Shown in pieces: positions 14,176-20,803 of a stretch of DNA of 23,050 nt. Both the position numbers and the translations under genes were made by a program. Location: positions 1 to 23,050 of the forward strand of contig JALOCC010000029.1 in NCBI GenBank assembly GCA_023227945.1, given 5' to 3'. The stretch comes from Candidatus Omnitrophota bacterium (GTDB lineage: Bacteria > Omnitrophota > Gorgyraeia > Duberdicusellales > 4484-171). Under the pieces are notes generated by a model. It worked only from the letters and a program-made list of their open reading frames with translations, was not told the DNA's origin and made no database searches. Positions within the stretch are counted from its first letter, which is position 1, and each line of letters begins with the position of its first letter.

Positions 14176-15855
14176 ATGAGTTTAAAAAATAAAATATTAA
14201 GTTACATACAGGCAAATAAAAGTATAAATAAGCACGTACTTAAATCTATAGAGGGGGCTTCTAACTACGATATTTTTAAGCACTTGCTTATCGACAACCA
14301 CCTTGTGACAGAAGAAGAGCTTCTTCTGATCTTTTCTAAAGAATTTAAGATACCTTTTCTGGATTTGAAGAAATATAAAGTACCTTATAAAAATAAAGAT
14401 TTGTTACCCCAAGATATAGCTTTTAGGTATAAAGTTTTTCCGGTGTGCAGAATTGGTAATGCTTTAACTATTTCGACCGGCAACCCTTTAAATGTTTTAA
14501 GCCACGACGATATCAAAATAATAACCGGTGCAGAAAGAGTAGACTTGGTGCTTTCCAGGGAAGATGATATTGTTAAAGCGCTAAGCATATTGTATAAGAC
14601 GGAAGATACTGCCAAATTTATCGATGAGGATTCTTATTTTGAAGTAGGTGAGGTTTTTGAAGCAAAAGATTCTCTTGAAACCCTGATTGATGAAAGCGCC
14701 CGCCCGCCGATTGTGCGCGCGGTTGATTTATTTATTTACAATGCTTTAAAAAAACGGGCCTCAGATATCCATGTTGAGCCTTATCAAGACAGATTAGTAA
14801 TAAAATACAGAATAGATGGAAGCCTGCATGAAGAATTTAATTTTCCTAAAAAGAACCAGCAAGCAGTAATAGCACGCCTTAAAATAATTTCTTCTTTGGA
14901 CATAACCGAGTCACGCCTGCCGCAAGACGGCCGTTTCAAGGTTAAATTCGAAGGCAGAGAGATAGATTTTCGAGTATCAAGCCTGCCTACGCATTTTGGG
15001 GAAAAATTTGTTTTAAGAGTTTTGGACAAAGAAAATCTATCGACCGGCTTAAAAGCCTTGGGGTTCTCAGATGAGCCGCTTAAGCTTTTTGAGGAAGCGA
15101 CAAAAGCTCCTTTTGGAATGATTGTTGTAACCGGGCCCACGGGAAGCGGAAAATCAACAACACTTTATTCGATAATTAATCAAACAAACACTCCCGAAAA
15201 AAGCATAGTCACCATAGAAGATCCTATAGAGTATCAGATAGAAGGGATAACGCAAATTCATGTAAATACCGAAATAGGGCTTACTTTCGCAAACGGTTTG
15301 CGTTCAGTGCTCAGGCAGTCGCCGGATATAATAATGGTAGGAGAAATCAGAGACAGCGAAACAGCAGATATAGCAATAAAGGCATCTTTAACCGGAGAAA
15401 TTATTCTTTCGACTCTGCATACAAATACAGCAGTTGGCGCTATAACCAGGCTTATCGATATGGGCATCGAACCTTTCCTCTTGGCATCGTCTTTAGTTGC
15501 GGCAACAGCTCAAAGGTTAGTCCGGAAACTTTGTTCCAAATGTAAAGAAAAATATGAGATAGAAGAAAAAGTTTTGAAAAACTTAAAAATTGAAACCAAT
15601 AACAGGACATTCTTCATACCAAAGGGGTGTAGCTATTGTAATGATACCGGTTACAGGGGAAGAATAGCCATATTGGAGGTTCTTCTTTTGGATGATAAAA
15701 TGAAAGAAATGATTATAAGCCGGCGCTCGGAAGACGAAATCATCGAATACGCAATGAAAAACAGAGGTTACAGGCCTTTACGAGAAAATGGGTTTGCGCA
15801 TTGCATTGAAGGCACAACTTCTATAGAAGAGGTCTTACGCGCAACGACAGAGTAA
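14176..15855 (+). CDS. pilB: PilB-family pilus ATPase, second copy
   Basis: This encodes 559 residues and is paralogous to the preceding gene. Its N-terminal MshEN-like domain is still further diverged (FKHLLIDNHLVTEEELLLIF). The core has SDIHVEP intact (197-203), Walker A GPTGSGKS at 320-327, Asp box IEDPIEY at about 347, Walker B DIIMVGEIRD at 384-393, LHT with His415, and tetracysteine C453, C456, C485, C488. The usual TGH reads T406-G-E408, so one of the two His-box histidines is replaced by Glu. The N-terminal domain and Cys cluster argue for PilB/GspE rather than the retraction ATPase PilT. It may form a mixed hexamer with copy 1, act as an alternative motor, or serve a second system. 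Confidence 0.9.
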   Translation: MSLKNKILSYIQANKSINKHVLKSIEGASNYDIFKHLLIDNHLVTEEELLLIFSKEFKIPFLDLKKYKVPYKNKDLLPQDIAFRYKVFPVCRIGNALTISTGNPLNVLSHDDIKIITGAERVDLVLSREDDIVKALSILYKTEDTAKFIDEDSYFEVGEVFEAKDSLETLIDESARPPIVRAVDLFIYNALKKRASDIHVEPYQDRLVIKYRIDGSLHEEFNFPKKNQQAVIARLKIISSLDITESRLPQDGRFKVKFEGREIDFRVSSLPTHFGEKFVLRVLDKENLSTGLKALGFSDEPLKLFEEATKAPFGMIVVTGPTGSGKSTTLYSIINQTNTPEKSIVTIEDPIEYQIEGITQIHVNTEIGLTFANGLRSVLRQSPDIIMVGEIRDSETADIAIKASLTGEIILSTLHTNTAVGAITRLIDMGIEPFLLASSLVAATAQRLVRKLCSKCKEKYEIEEKVLKNLKIETNNRTFFIPKGCSYCNDTGYRGRIAILEVLLLDDKMKEMIISRRSEDEIIEYAMKNRGYRPLRENGFAHCIEGTTSIEEVLRATTE

Positions 15856-15860
15856 AGCCG

Positions 15861-15940
15861 TCCAGATAGATACTTGATACTAGATGATAGTAAAAACCTT
15901 TCAACGAGCATCCAGCATCTAGAATCTATCATCAAATTTT
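15861..15940. repeat. Palindromic spacer before pilC (TAGATACT word family)
   Basis: GATAGAT and CTAGATG words on the left (about 15865-15889) are matched by CATCTAG and ATCTATC on the right (about 15915-15930), around a loop of about 25 bases. It has the same architecture as the other spacers but an unrelated repeated word. The GGAG site for pilC (about 15952) lies just outside it. Confidence 0.5.
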
Positions 15941-15959
15941 AGTTTTGACTTGGAGAGAT

Positions 15960-17168
15960 ATGTTAACATTTTCATATACCGTAAAAAATAAAGAAGGAAA
16001 AACTGTAAAGGGTTTCGTAGACGCGGAATCTAAGGAAAAACTTGTTGAGTACCTTCAAAAAGAAGGATACATGATTTTTTCCGTGTCTGAAGCGAAAAAA
16101 AGGTCGAAAGGCGGAGCTAAAGGAGGCGTTAAAAGCGACGACCTTGTAGTTTTTTCCCGTCAATTTACAACGCTTATTGAAAGCAGTATCCCTGTGGTTG
16201 AGTGTTTGGAAATATTGCGCAGCCAGGTAGAAGGCAACACTTTTAAGGAGGCTTTAGGCTTTATATTAAAAGATGTAAAAGAAGGCGCATCTTTATCCAG
16301 CGCCTTTGGTAAACACCCACGGATATTTCCAGAAATATACATAAGTATGGTTGAGGCAGGAGAGGTAAGCGGAAATTTACCTTCGATTCTGGACAGGGTT
16401 TCCGTATATCTTGAAAAAAGCAGCGCATTAAAGAAAAAAATAATTTCTGCAATGTATTATCCAATAGTGGTTGTGCTTATGGCGATAGGTATTACGACAT
16501 TTCTCATGATTCGCGTAATCCCCACTTTTAAAGGTATTTTTGACAGCTTAAACGCCAAGCTTCCTCTGCCTACACAAATATTGATAAATGTTTCAACTTT
16601 TTTAAGTAAGAAAGAAAATATGATAGTCATTCTCATCTTTTTAGGTATCAGTATATTTTTATTTTTAAAGTATATAAATACAGATAAGGGTAAAAAAAAT
16701 TACCATAAAATGCTTCTTAAATTGCCGGTATTAGGAGATCTCATTAAAAAAATAGCAATAGCAAGATTTGCCAGAACCTTTTCCACTTTAATCAAAAGCG
16801 GTGTGCCCATAATAAAATGCCTTGAGATAGTCGGAAAAACTTCAGGCAACAAGATTATAGAAGAGGCAGTAATGAAATCAAAAAAGTTTATCCAGGAAGG
16901 CCAGACTATCTCCGCCCCGCTTGAGGAAACAGGTATTTTCCCGCCGATGGTTGTAAGGATGATTTCGATAGGAGAGCGTAGTGGCCGGCTTGAAGAAATG
17001 CTTTCAAAGGTTGCACAATTTTACGAAGAGCAGACTGACGCTATGGTTGCCGGCCTTTCAAGCTTAATTGAGCCTTTAATTATAGTGTTTTTGGGTATTG
17101 TTGTAGGCGGAATAGTTATTTCTTTATTTCTGCCGATTATCCAGATAACGCAGCATTTGACTAAATAG
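15960..17168 (+). CDS. pilC: PilC/GspF inner-membrane platform protein
   Basis: This encodes 402 residues from ATG 15960. The frame opens at a TTG at 15945, but TTGGAGAG lies just before 15960, and MLTFSYTVKNKEGKTVKGFV is the standard PilC start. Two GspF domains are visible: about 60-180 (VVFSRQFTTLIESSIPVVEC, then SLSSAFGKHPRIFPEIYISM and VEAGE) and about 265-390 (ARTFSTLIKSGVPIIKCLEI, then MVVRMISIGERSGRLEEML). Membrane spans lie near 160-185, 210-230 and 370-395. PilC is the platform that PilB turns to insert pilins. Confidence 0.95.
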   Translation: MLTFSYTVKNKEGKTVKGFVDAESKEKLVEYLQKEGYMIFSVSEAKKRSKGGAKGGVKSDDLVVFSRQFTTLIESSIPVVECLEILRSQVEGNTFKEALGFILKDVKEGASLSSAFGKHPRIFPEIYISMVEAGEVSGNLPSILDRVSVYLEKSSALKKKIISAMYYPIVVVLMAIGITTFLMIRVIPTFKGIFDSLNAKLPLPTQILINVSTFLSKKENMIVILIFLGISIFLFLKYINTDKGKKNYHKMLLKLPVLGDLIKKIAIARFARTFSTLIKSGVPIIKCLEIVGKTSGNKIIEEAVMKSKKFIQEGQTISAPLEETGIFPPMVVRMISIGERSGRLEEMLSKVAQFYEEQTDAMVAGLSSLIEPLIIVFLGIVVGGIVISLFLPIIQITQHLTK

Positions 17169-17239
17169 CCGGAAGGGCTCTTATGGCTGAAATCTATCCG
17201 ATTACGGCTTTTAAACCTTCAAAAGTTAAAAACCCCAAT

Positions 17240-17289
17240 ATCCACGGGCATTTATGTGGATTGACAACGCCAAGAGTATATGTTATATT
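17240..17289 (+). promoter_or_regulatory. Strong promoter of the major pilin with upstream dyad
   Basis: A perfect TTGACA (17261-17266) and TATATT (17284-17289) are separated by exactly 17 bases. The dyad ATCCAC (17240-17245) / GTGGAT (17256-17261), with a 10-base gap, overlaps the first base of the -35 and is placed where an activator or repressor would bind. Initiation is predicted near 17296, leaving a leader of about 290 nt. Confidence 0.65.
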
Positions 17290-17329
17290 TTAAGTAGCAA
17301 AGAATGCTCTTTAAAATACAGGGTTTCTG

Positions 17330-17456
17330 TGAGGGGTAAAAAGGCCTTATCTTTCGCTAAAAGACCGGTTATAAGGCAATAACGGTGTTTTATTATTATA
17401 ATCCGTATTTGAGCTTTATAAGCCTGTCTTCTAAATTATCTAAACAGACCCCCTCA
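17330..17456 (+). promoter_or_regulatory. Attenuator-like structured RNA in the pilA leader
   Basis: TGAGGGG (17330-17336) can pair with CCCCTCA (17450-17456) to close a domain. Inside it, hairpin A pairs GCCTTAT (17344-17350) with ATAAGGC (17371-17377), continued by CTTT/AAAG. Hairpin B pairs ACCGGTTAT (17364-17372) with ATAACGGT (17379-17386), one G bulged, and is followed by TGTTTTATTATTAT. A and B share bases 17371-17372 and cannot coexist. B plus the T-rich run resembles an intrinsic terminator and A its antiterminator. No known class was recognised. Confidence 0.4.
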
Positions 17457-17566
17457 TTCTCTAATCTTTTACCTAATTTAACCTTAATTTGAGATATTTC
17501 TTTATAATTATTTTATTAAGCAAAGCTCTTAAAAAGGAGGTGTAAGAGGTAAAAAAGGGCTTTGAA

Positions 17567-17593
17567 ATGGTAAAAAACGGAGGTGTAAGATGA
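17567..17593 (+). CDS. Possible 8-residue leader peptide overlapping the pilin start
   Basis: ATG at 17567 opens a frame encoding MVKNGGVR whose TGA (17591-17593) overlaps the pilin ATG (17590-17592) as ATGA, the classic geometry of translational coupling. AAGGG at about 17555-17559 is a plausible ribosome-binding site. The pilin's own GGAGG lies inside this frame. A frame this short can arise by chance. Confidence 0.3.
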   Translation: MVKNGGVR

Positions 17594-18039
17594 AAAAAGG
17601 TTTTACTCTTGTAGAAATTATGATCGTTGTTGCAATCATCGCGTTATTAGCTGCAATTTCTATTCCTAACATTTTACGTCAAAGGCTTAATGCCAATGAA
17701 ACAGCAGCTCAGTCAACATTGGGTACTATTTCCGCTGTCGAGCAAAGTTACAGAAGCGTTAATCCTCTTTATGCTACGTTGGCACAGTTGATAGCAGCGG
17801 TTCCGCCGTATATCGATGCAACAGTTGATGATGTTGGTGGAAAACAGGGTTATGTATTTGCCGATGCCCAAGCGGCACCTGATGCAAATACTTTTTGTGT
17901 TAGCGCTGTCCCTGTTACGGCAAACCAGACCGGAACACGTTCATTCTGTGTAGCTGATGATGGCGTAATCAGGGTTCAGGCAGCTGGAGGAGCTATTGCT
18001 AGCCGCGCTGCATGTTTACTTTTACCGCCAACTAGTTGA
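17590..18039 (+). CDS. pilA: Type IV major pilin (PilA-like)
   Basis: This encodes 149 residues. It has the shortest class-III leader (MKKG|FTLVEIMIVVAIIALL), cleaved after Gly4 by PilD, with Glu9 as mature Glu5 and the Pro at about mature position 22. The remainder is a small globular head with PPYIDATVDDVGGKQGYVF and two strand-like segments holding Cys103 and Cys120, which could form a disulfide; a third Cys is at 142. A strong own promoter, an excellent GGAGG and an immediate terminator mark it as the highly expressed fibre subunit. It is paralogous to the next gene along its whole length. Confidence 0.92.
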   Translation: MKKGFTLVEIMIVVAIIALLAAISIPNILRQRLNANETAAQSTLGTISAVEQSYRSVNPLYATLAQLIAAVPPYIDATVDDVGGKQGYVFADAQAAPDANTFCVSAVPVTANQTGTRSFCVADDGVIRVQAAGGAIASRAACLLLPPTS

Positions 18040-18063
18040 TCCGCAAAAATAAGTTTATCATAA

Positions 18064-18097
18064 AAGAGGGGCAAGTATATTGCCCCTCTTTTTATTT
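18064..18097 (+). terminator. Rho-independent terminator after pilA
   Basis: A perfect 11-bp stem, AAGAGGGGCAA (18064-18074) with TTGCCCCTCTT (18080-18090), has loop GTATA and runs straight into a T-rich tract (18089-18097). It lies 25 nt past the pilin stop, making pilA a one-gene transcription unit or a strong upstream dosage point for the following genes. Confidence 0.93.
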
Positions 18098-18144
18098 TCA
18101 CCACAAAAAAATCTCAGATACCTTCCTTCGGATAAAGAGATAAA

Positions 18145-18173
18145 TTGACAAACCTCATTCCCCATATTAATAT
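18145..18173 (+). promoter_or_regulatory. Strong promoter for the second pilin and pilMNO operon
   Basis: A perfect TTGACA (18145-18150), a 17-base spacer and TAATAT (18168-18173) give a predicted start near 18180 and a leader of about 113 nt. The leader contains the self-complementary AACTTTTAAAAAGTT and an AACAC/GTGTT pair followed by seven Ts (about 18250-18256), which could pause or attenuate. A second, weaker TATATT (18277-18282) lies 10 bases before the ATG. Confidence 0.6.
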
Positions 18174-18292
18174 ATTTCTAAGAGTTTAATTGGGGAGTAA
18201 CTTTTAAAAAGTTAGCCTCAACACATACTATTGCGGGCAAAAGGTGTTATTTTTTTAGAAGAAGCATTCCTTAATATATATTAATTAGCTAA

Positions 18293-18751
18293 ATGACTAA
18301 GCAAAAAGAAAAAATTTTCCAGCAGGGGTTTACTCTTGTTGAAATTATGATTGCGGTATCCATAATTTTGGTATTAGCCGTCTTAGTGGTGCCTAATGTA
18401 CTGCGCGCCCGAATTAATTCAAATGAGGTTGCTACTATAAGCAACCTCAGTTCTTTAGGAAAATCAATCCAACAGTATTCTATGACCAATGATTATAAAT
18501 ACCCTAAAAACTTTGATGATCTTGTAGCTCCTAACTCAAACCCCCCTTATATCGACAAAGATTTTATAGATAATGCCAAGTCGGGCTATCTCTACGTATA
18601 CGAATACCAAGATGATGATAATTTCCGTCTTCTAGCCAGCCCAAAAAGCCCGGGTAAAACCGGTGCCCGATATTTCTATCTGGATGAAACCGGAATCATA
18701 AGGGCGAAAGAAGGAGGGCCAGCGAGTGAAAGCGATCCCCCTGTTCAATAA
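18293..18751 (+). CDS. GspG/PilA-like pilin, paralogue of the major pilin
   Basis: This encodes 152 residues with an 11-residue basic leader before the cleavage site QG|FTLVEIMIAVSIILVL (after Gly12), and Glu17 as mature Glu5. The head aligns with the preceding pilin: PPYIDKDFIDNAKSGYLYVY against PPYIDATVDDVGGKQGYVFA, then TGARYFYLDETGIIR against TGTRSFCVADDGVIR. It contains no cysteine, so the predicted disulfide of PilA is absent. No Shine-Dalgarno is visible. It overlaps pilM by 26 nt, so it is transcribed with the motor-alignment genes and is probably a lower-dose minor or alternative subunit. Confidence 0.88.
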   Translation: MTKQKEKIFQQGFTLVEIMIAVSIILVLAVLVVPNVLRARINSNEVATISNLSSLGKSIQQYSMTNDYKYPKNFDDLVAPNSNPPYIDKDFIDNAKSGYLYVYEYQDDDNFRLLASPKSPGKTGARYFYLDETGIIRAKEGGPASESDPPVQ

Positions 18752-19709
18752 ATTTTTAAAAAAAGAAACTCAGGATTTCGTTGGTATTAATATAGGCAAC
18801 TATTATGTAAAAGGGCTGATCGTCCGCGGCGGCCGTATTAGGGACTATTTCATAAAGGAAAGAAAAGCTTTTCCGGACGCCCTGAAACAAATATGGCAAG
18901 AAAAAAATATCACAACCAACAAAGTAAAAATATCCCTCAAAGACCATTCAACGCTAGTCAGGTATTTCAACTTTCCCAGGCTCGATAAAAATAAAATTAA
19001 ACAAACACTTTTTTATGAATTGAATAAGCATATTCCTTTTTCCCCGGAAGAAGTATATTTTGATTTTTCTATTTTGGAAGAAAACCCAGCCGATATGTTT
19101 CTGTTGCTTGCCGTAGCCAAGAAAGAACTTATAAATAACACTATAGATATCTTCGAGAAGGAAAAAAAAGAAATCCTGGATATAAGCCTTGATAGCATAT
19201 GCCTGGTTAATGTTTTTTTGAATTATTACAAAGAGGAGAGGAAAATCAACACCAGCGTCCTTGATATCGGTTACGGGTTTTCTACGCTTACTGTTTTAAA
19301 AAATGGCATTCCGTTTATGACAAGGGATTTAACATTCGGCACAAAGGATATTTTAAGTATTATATCGCATATAAAAAATATACCGTTTGAGGAAATAGAC
19401 AAATGGGTGAGCCTATCCGAAAATCATAAAGAATTTTTGGAATTATCACAAGATAATGTAACGGCGTTATGTAAAGAGGTCAAAAGCTCTTTTGATTATT
19501 TCGAGGTGAATAAAGGAGAACGCATAGAAAAGGTTTTTTTAACCGGCGGGCTTTCTTCAGTTATCGGCATAGACGCATTATTTAAGGAGCATCTTGAATC
19601 TACGGTCTTGTCTTTGGATAATCTTTTAAATTTGAAATCAGCTTTTAGCCCGGAGCAATTCAATAGCTTAAAAAATACCTTTGCGGTAAGCAGCGGCCTT
19701 GTGCTATAG
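18726..19709 (+). CDS. pilM: PilM, actin-like cytoplasmic pilus assembly ATPase
   Basis: This encodes 327 residues from GTG 18726, with AGGAGGG at 18712-18718 placed inside the end of the pilin gene (7-base spacing). The actin-like landmarks are present: the first phosphate-binding strand DFVGINIGNYYVKGLIV, the basic/aromatic central part (LFYELNKHIPFSPEEVYFDF), second phosphate strand VLDIGYGFSTLTVLKNGIPF, and the late KVFLTGGLSSVIGID. PilM forms a cytoplasmic ring that binds the N-terminal peptide of PilN and communicates with PilB and PilC. The following gene encodes that peptide, supporting the call. Confidence 0.92.
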   Translation: MKAIPLFNKFLKKETQDFVGINIGNYYVKGLIVRGGRIRDYFIKERKAFPDALKQIWQEKNITTNKVKISLKDHSTLVRYFNFPRLDKNKIKQTLFYELNKHIPFSPEEVYFDFSILEENPADMFLLLAVAKKELINNTIDIFEKEKKEILDISLDSICLVNVFLNYYKEERKINTSVLDIGYGFSTLTVLKNGIPFMTRDLTFGTKDILSIISHIKNIPFEEIDKWVSLSENHKEFLELSQDNVTALCKEVKSSFDYFEVNKGERIEKVFLTGGLSSVIGIDALFKEHLESTVLSLDNLLNLKSAFSPEQFNSLKNTFAVSSGLVL

Positions 19710-19721
19710 AGCGCTAAAGCC

Positions 19722-20276
19722 ATGGATAATATATATATAAATCTAAGCCCAAAGCAGAAAAAAGAAGAAAACATTTTTGTGAAAGATTTTTCTTATTATT
19801 CCGGCCTGGCCGCCATTTTTTTATTAGCTATTATCATAGCCCTCGGGGTTTTCATTGCAATGCGCGCGAGCGTCTATAAATATGAAGATATTAAATGGTC
19901 AAAATGGAAAGAAAGATACGAAACAATTAACAAGATAAAAAAAGATATAGCCGGGCTTGAAAGCGACAGGAATGAGTTTAAAAGAATACTTACACCCAAA
20001 AACCAAATGGCAAAGGTCTTCGAAGATATTTTTTCTTCTCTTCCTAAAAATATATGGTTTAATACCATGGGCTTAAAAAAAGATACGTTGGATATAAGAG
20101 GGTATGTAGTTAAAATCGATGAAGATTACCTTGTTTCTTTAGAAAAGTTCATCAATAATTTAAAGGCTAAAGAATATTTCAACTCCAGGTTTAAAAAGAT
20201 AAATATAAAGGACTCGCAAAAGAATAATTTTAACGGAGCGGAAGTGCTTGAATTTTATATAGAATGCGCAAACTAA
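19722..20276 (+). CDS. pilN: PilN, inner-membrane pilus alignment protein
   Basis: This encodes 184 residues. The cytoplasmic N-terminus MDNIYINLSPKQKK carries a recognisable form of the INLxP motif that docks into PilM. One membrane span lies at about 26-49 (YYSGLAAIFLLAIIIALGVF). A periplasmic coiled-coil segment (YETINKIKKDIAGLESDRNE) precedes a small alpha/beta ferredoxin-like domain (PKNIWFNTMGLKKDTLDIRG). It is 12 nt after pilM and overlaps pilO by 13 nt, so the three are translated together. PilN and PilO heterodimerise to align the secretin with the motor. Confidence 0.9.
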   Translation: MDNIYINLSPKQKKEENIFVKDFSYYSGLAAIFLLAIIIALGVFIAMRASVYKYEDIKWSKWKERYETINKIKKDIAGLESDRNEFKRILTPKNQMAKVFEDIFSSLPKNIWFNTMGLKKDTLDIRGYVVKIDEDYLVSLEKFINNLKAKEYFNSRFKKINIKDSQKNNFNGAEVLEFYIECAN

Positions 20277-20803
20277 AGTTAGATAAAAATATTATTGTAG
20301 CCATTGTTTTAGTGATTGTGTCAATTGGCGAAATTATTTTGTTGGTTTTAGGCGCAGGTATAGTTTTCAATATAAATAAAAAAATATCCAAAATAAGGCA
20401 AGACCTTGCAACAATTGAAAAAGAATGGCCAAATAAAGATAGGTATGTAAGCAAGAGTGAAACCCTTACGAAGGAAATAGACGATATGCGAGAAAAGTTT
20501 ATACTGCCCCAGCAGGATTCAGCGCTGTTTTCTTATATTTCTACAGAAAGCAAAAACTTCAGTGTGCAAATAAAAGTAATAAAGCCACAAGCTTTGCAGG
20601 ATTATGCAGCGAGCAAAATTGGCAAGTTTAAATGCCTGCCAATTACCATAAGTGCCATAGGCTCTTTTCATAACTTTGCGCAATTTATGGATTTCCTTCA
20701 AACCGGCAAGTATTTTTTTGACGTTTTGGAGATGCAGATTTTATCAGATTCTCCGTATCATTCGATAGAAATGGTAATATGCGGTTTAATAAAAGAAAAT
20801 TAA
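20264..20803 (+). CDS. pilO: PilO, inner-membrane pilus alignment protein
   Basis: This encodes 179 residues: a short basic N-terminus, one span at about 9-36 (IIVAIVLVIVSIGEIILLVL), a coiled coil (ISKIRQDLATIEKEWPNKDR, then KSETLTKEIDDMREKF), and a C-terminal ferredoxin-like domain with the PilO-type sequence LPITISAIGSFHNFAQFMDF. It starts inside the end of pilN. In canonical clusters pilP would follow at once; here a composite palindromic repeat of about 100 bp begins exactly at its stop codon. Confidence 0.9.
   Translation: MRKLKLDKNIIVAIVLVIVSIGEIILLVLGAGIVFNINKKISKIRQDLATIEKEWPNKDRYVSKSETLTKEIDDMREKFILPQQDSALFSYISTESKNFSVQIKVIKPQALQDYAASKIGKFKCLPITISAIGSFHNFAQFMDFLQTGKYFFDVLEMQILSDSPYHSIEMVICGLIKEN

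Larger units (their letters stand above)
17169..17589. other. 421-bp region: pilA promoter and long structured leader
   Basis: No conventional gene lies here. It holds a strong promoter, an adjoining dyad, a predicted leader of about 290 nt with alternative hairpins, a duplicated Shine-Dalgarno segment and a possible 8-codon leader ORF, all described separately. A weak AGCC/GGCT hairpin just after the pilC stop is the only terminator-like element and lacks a U tract. Confidence 0.6.

Noticed and set aside
14176..15855. Second ATPase as PilT or PilU
   Set aside because: It has the N-terminal MshEN-like domain, the N2 SDIHVEP segment and the tetracysteine cluster typical of PilB/GspE and absent from PilT.
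8321..15940. CRISPR array formed by the repeated spacers
   Set aside because: The units are imperfect palindromes of variable sequence, lie singly between genes thousands of bases apart, and there are no regularly spaced identical repeats or cas genes.
17300..17460. Known c-di-GMP riboswitch class in the pilA leader
   Set aside because: Hairpins are present but the invariant GEMM-I and c-di-GMP-II bases could not be found, so only an unassigned structured leader is reported.
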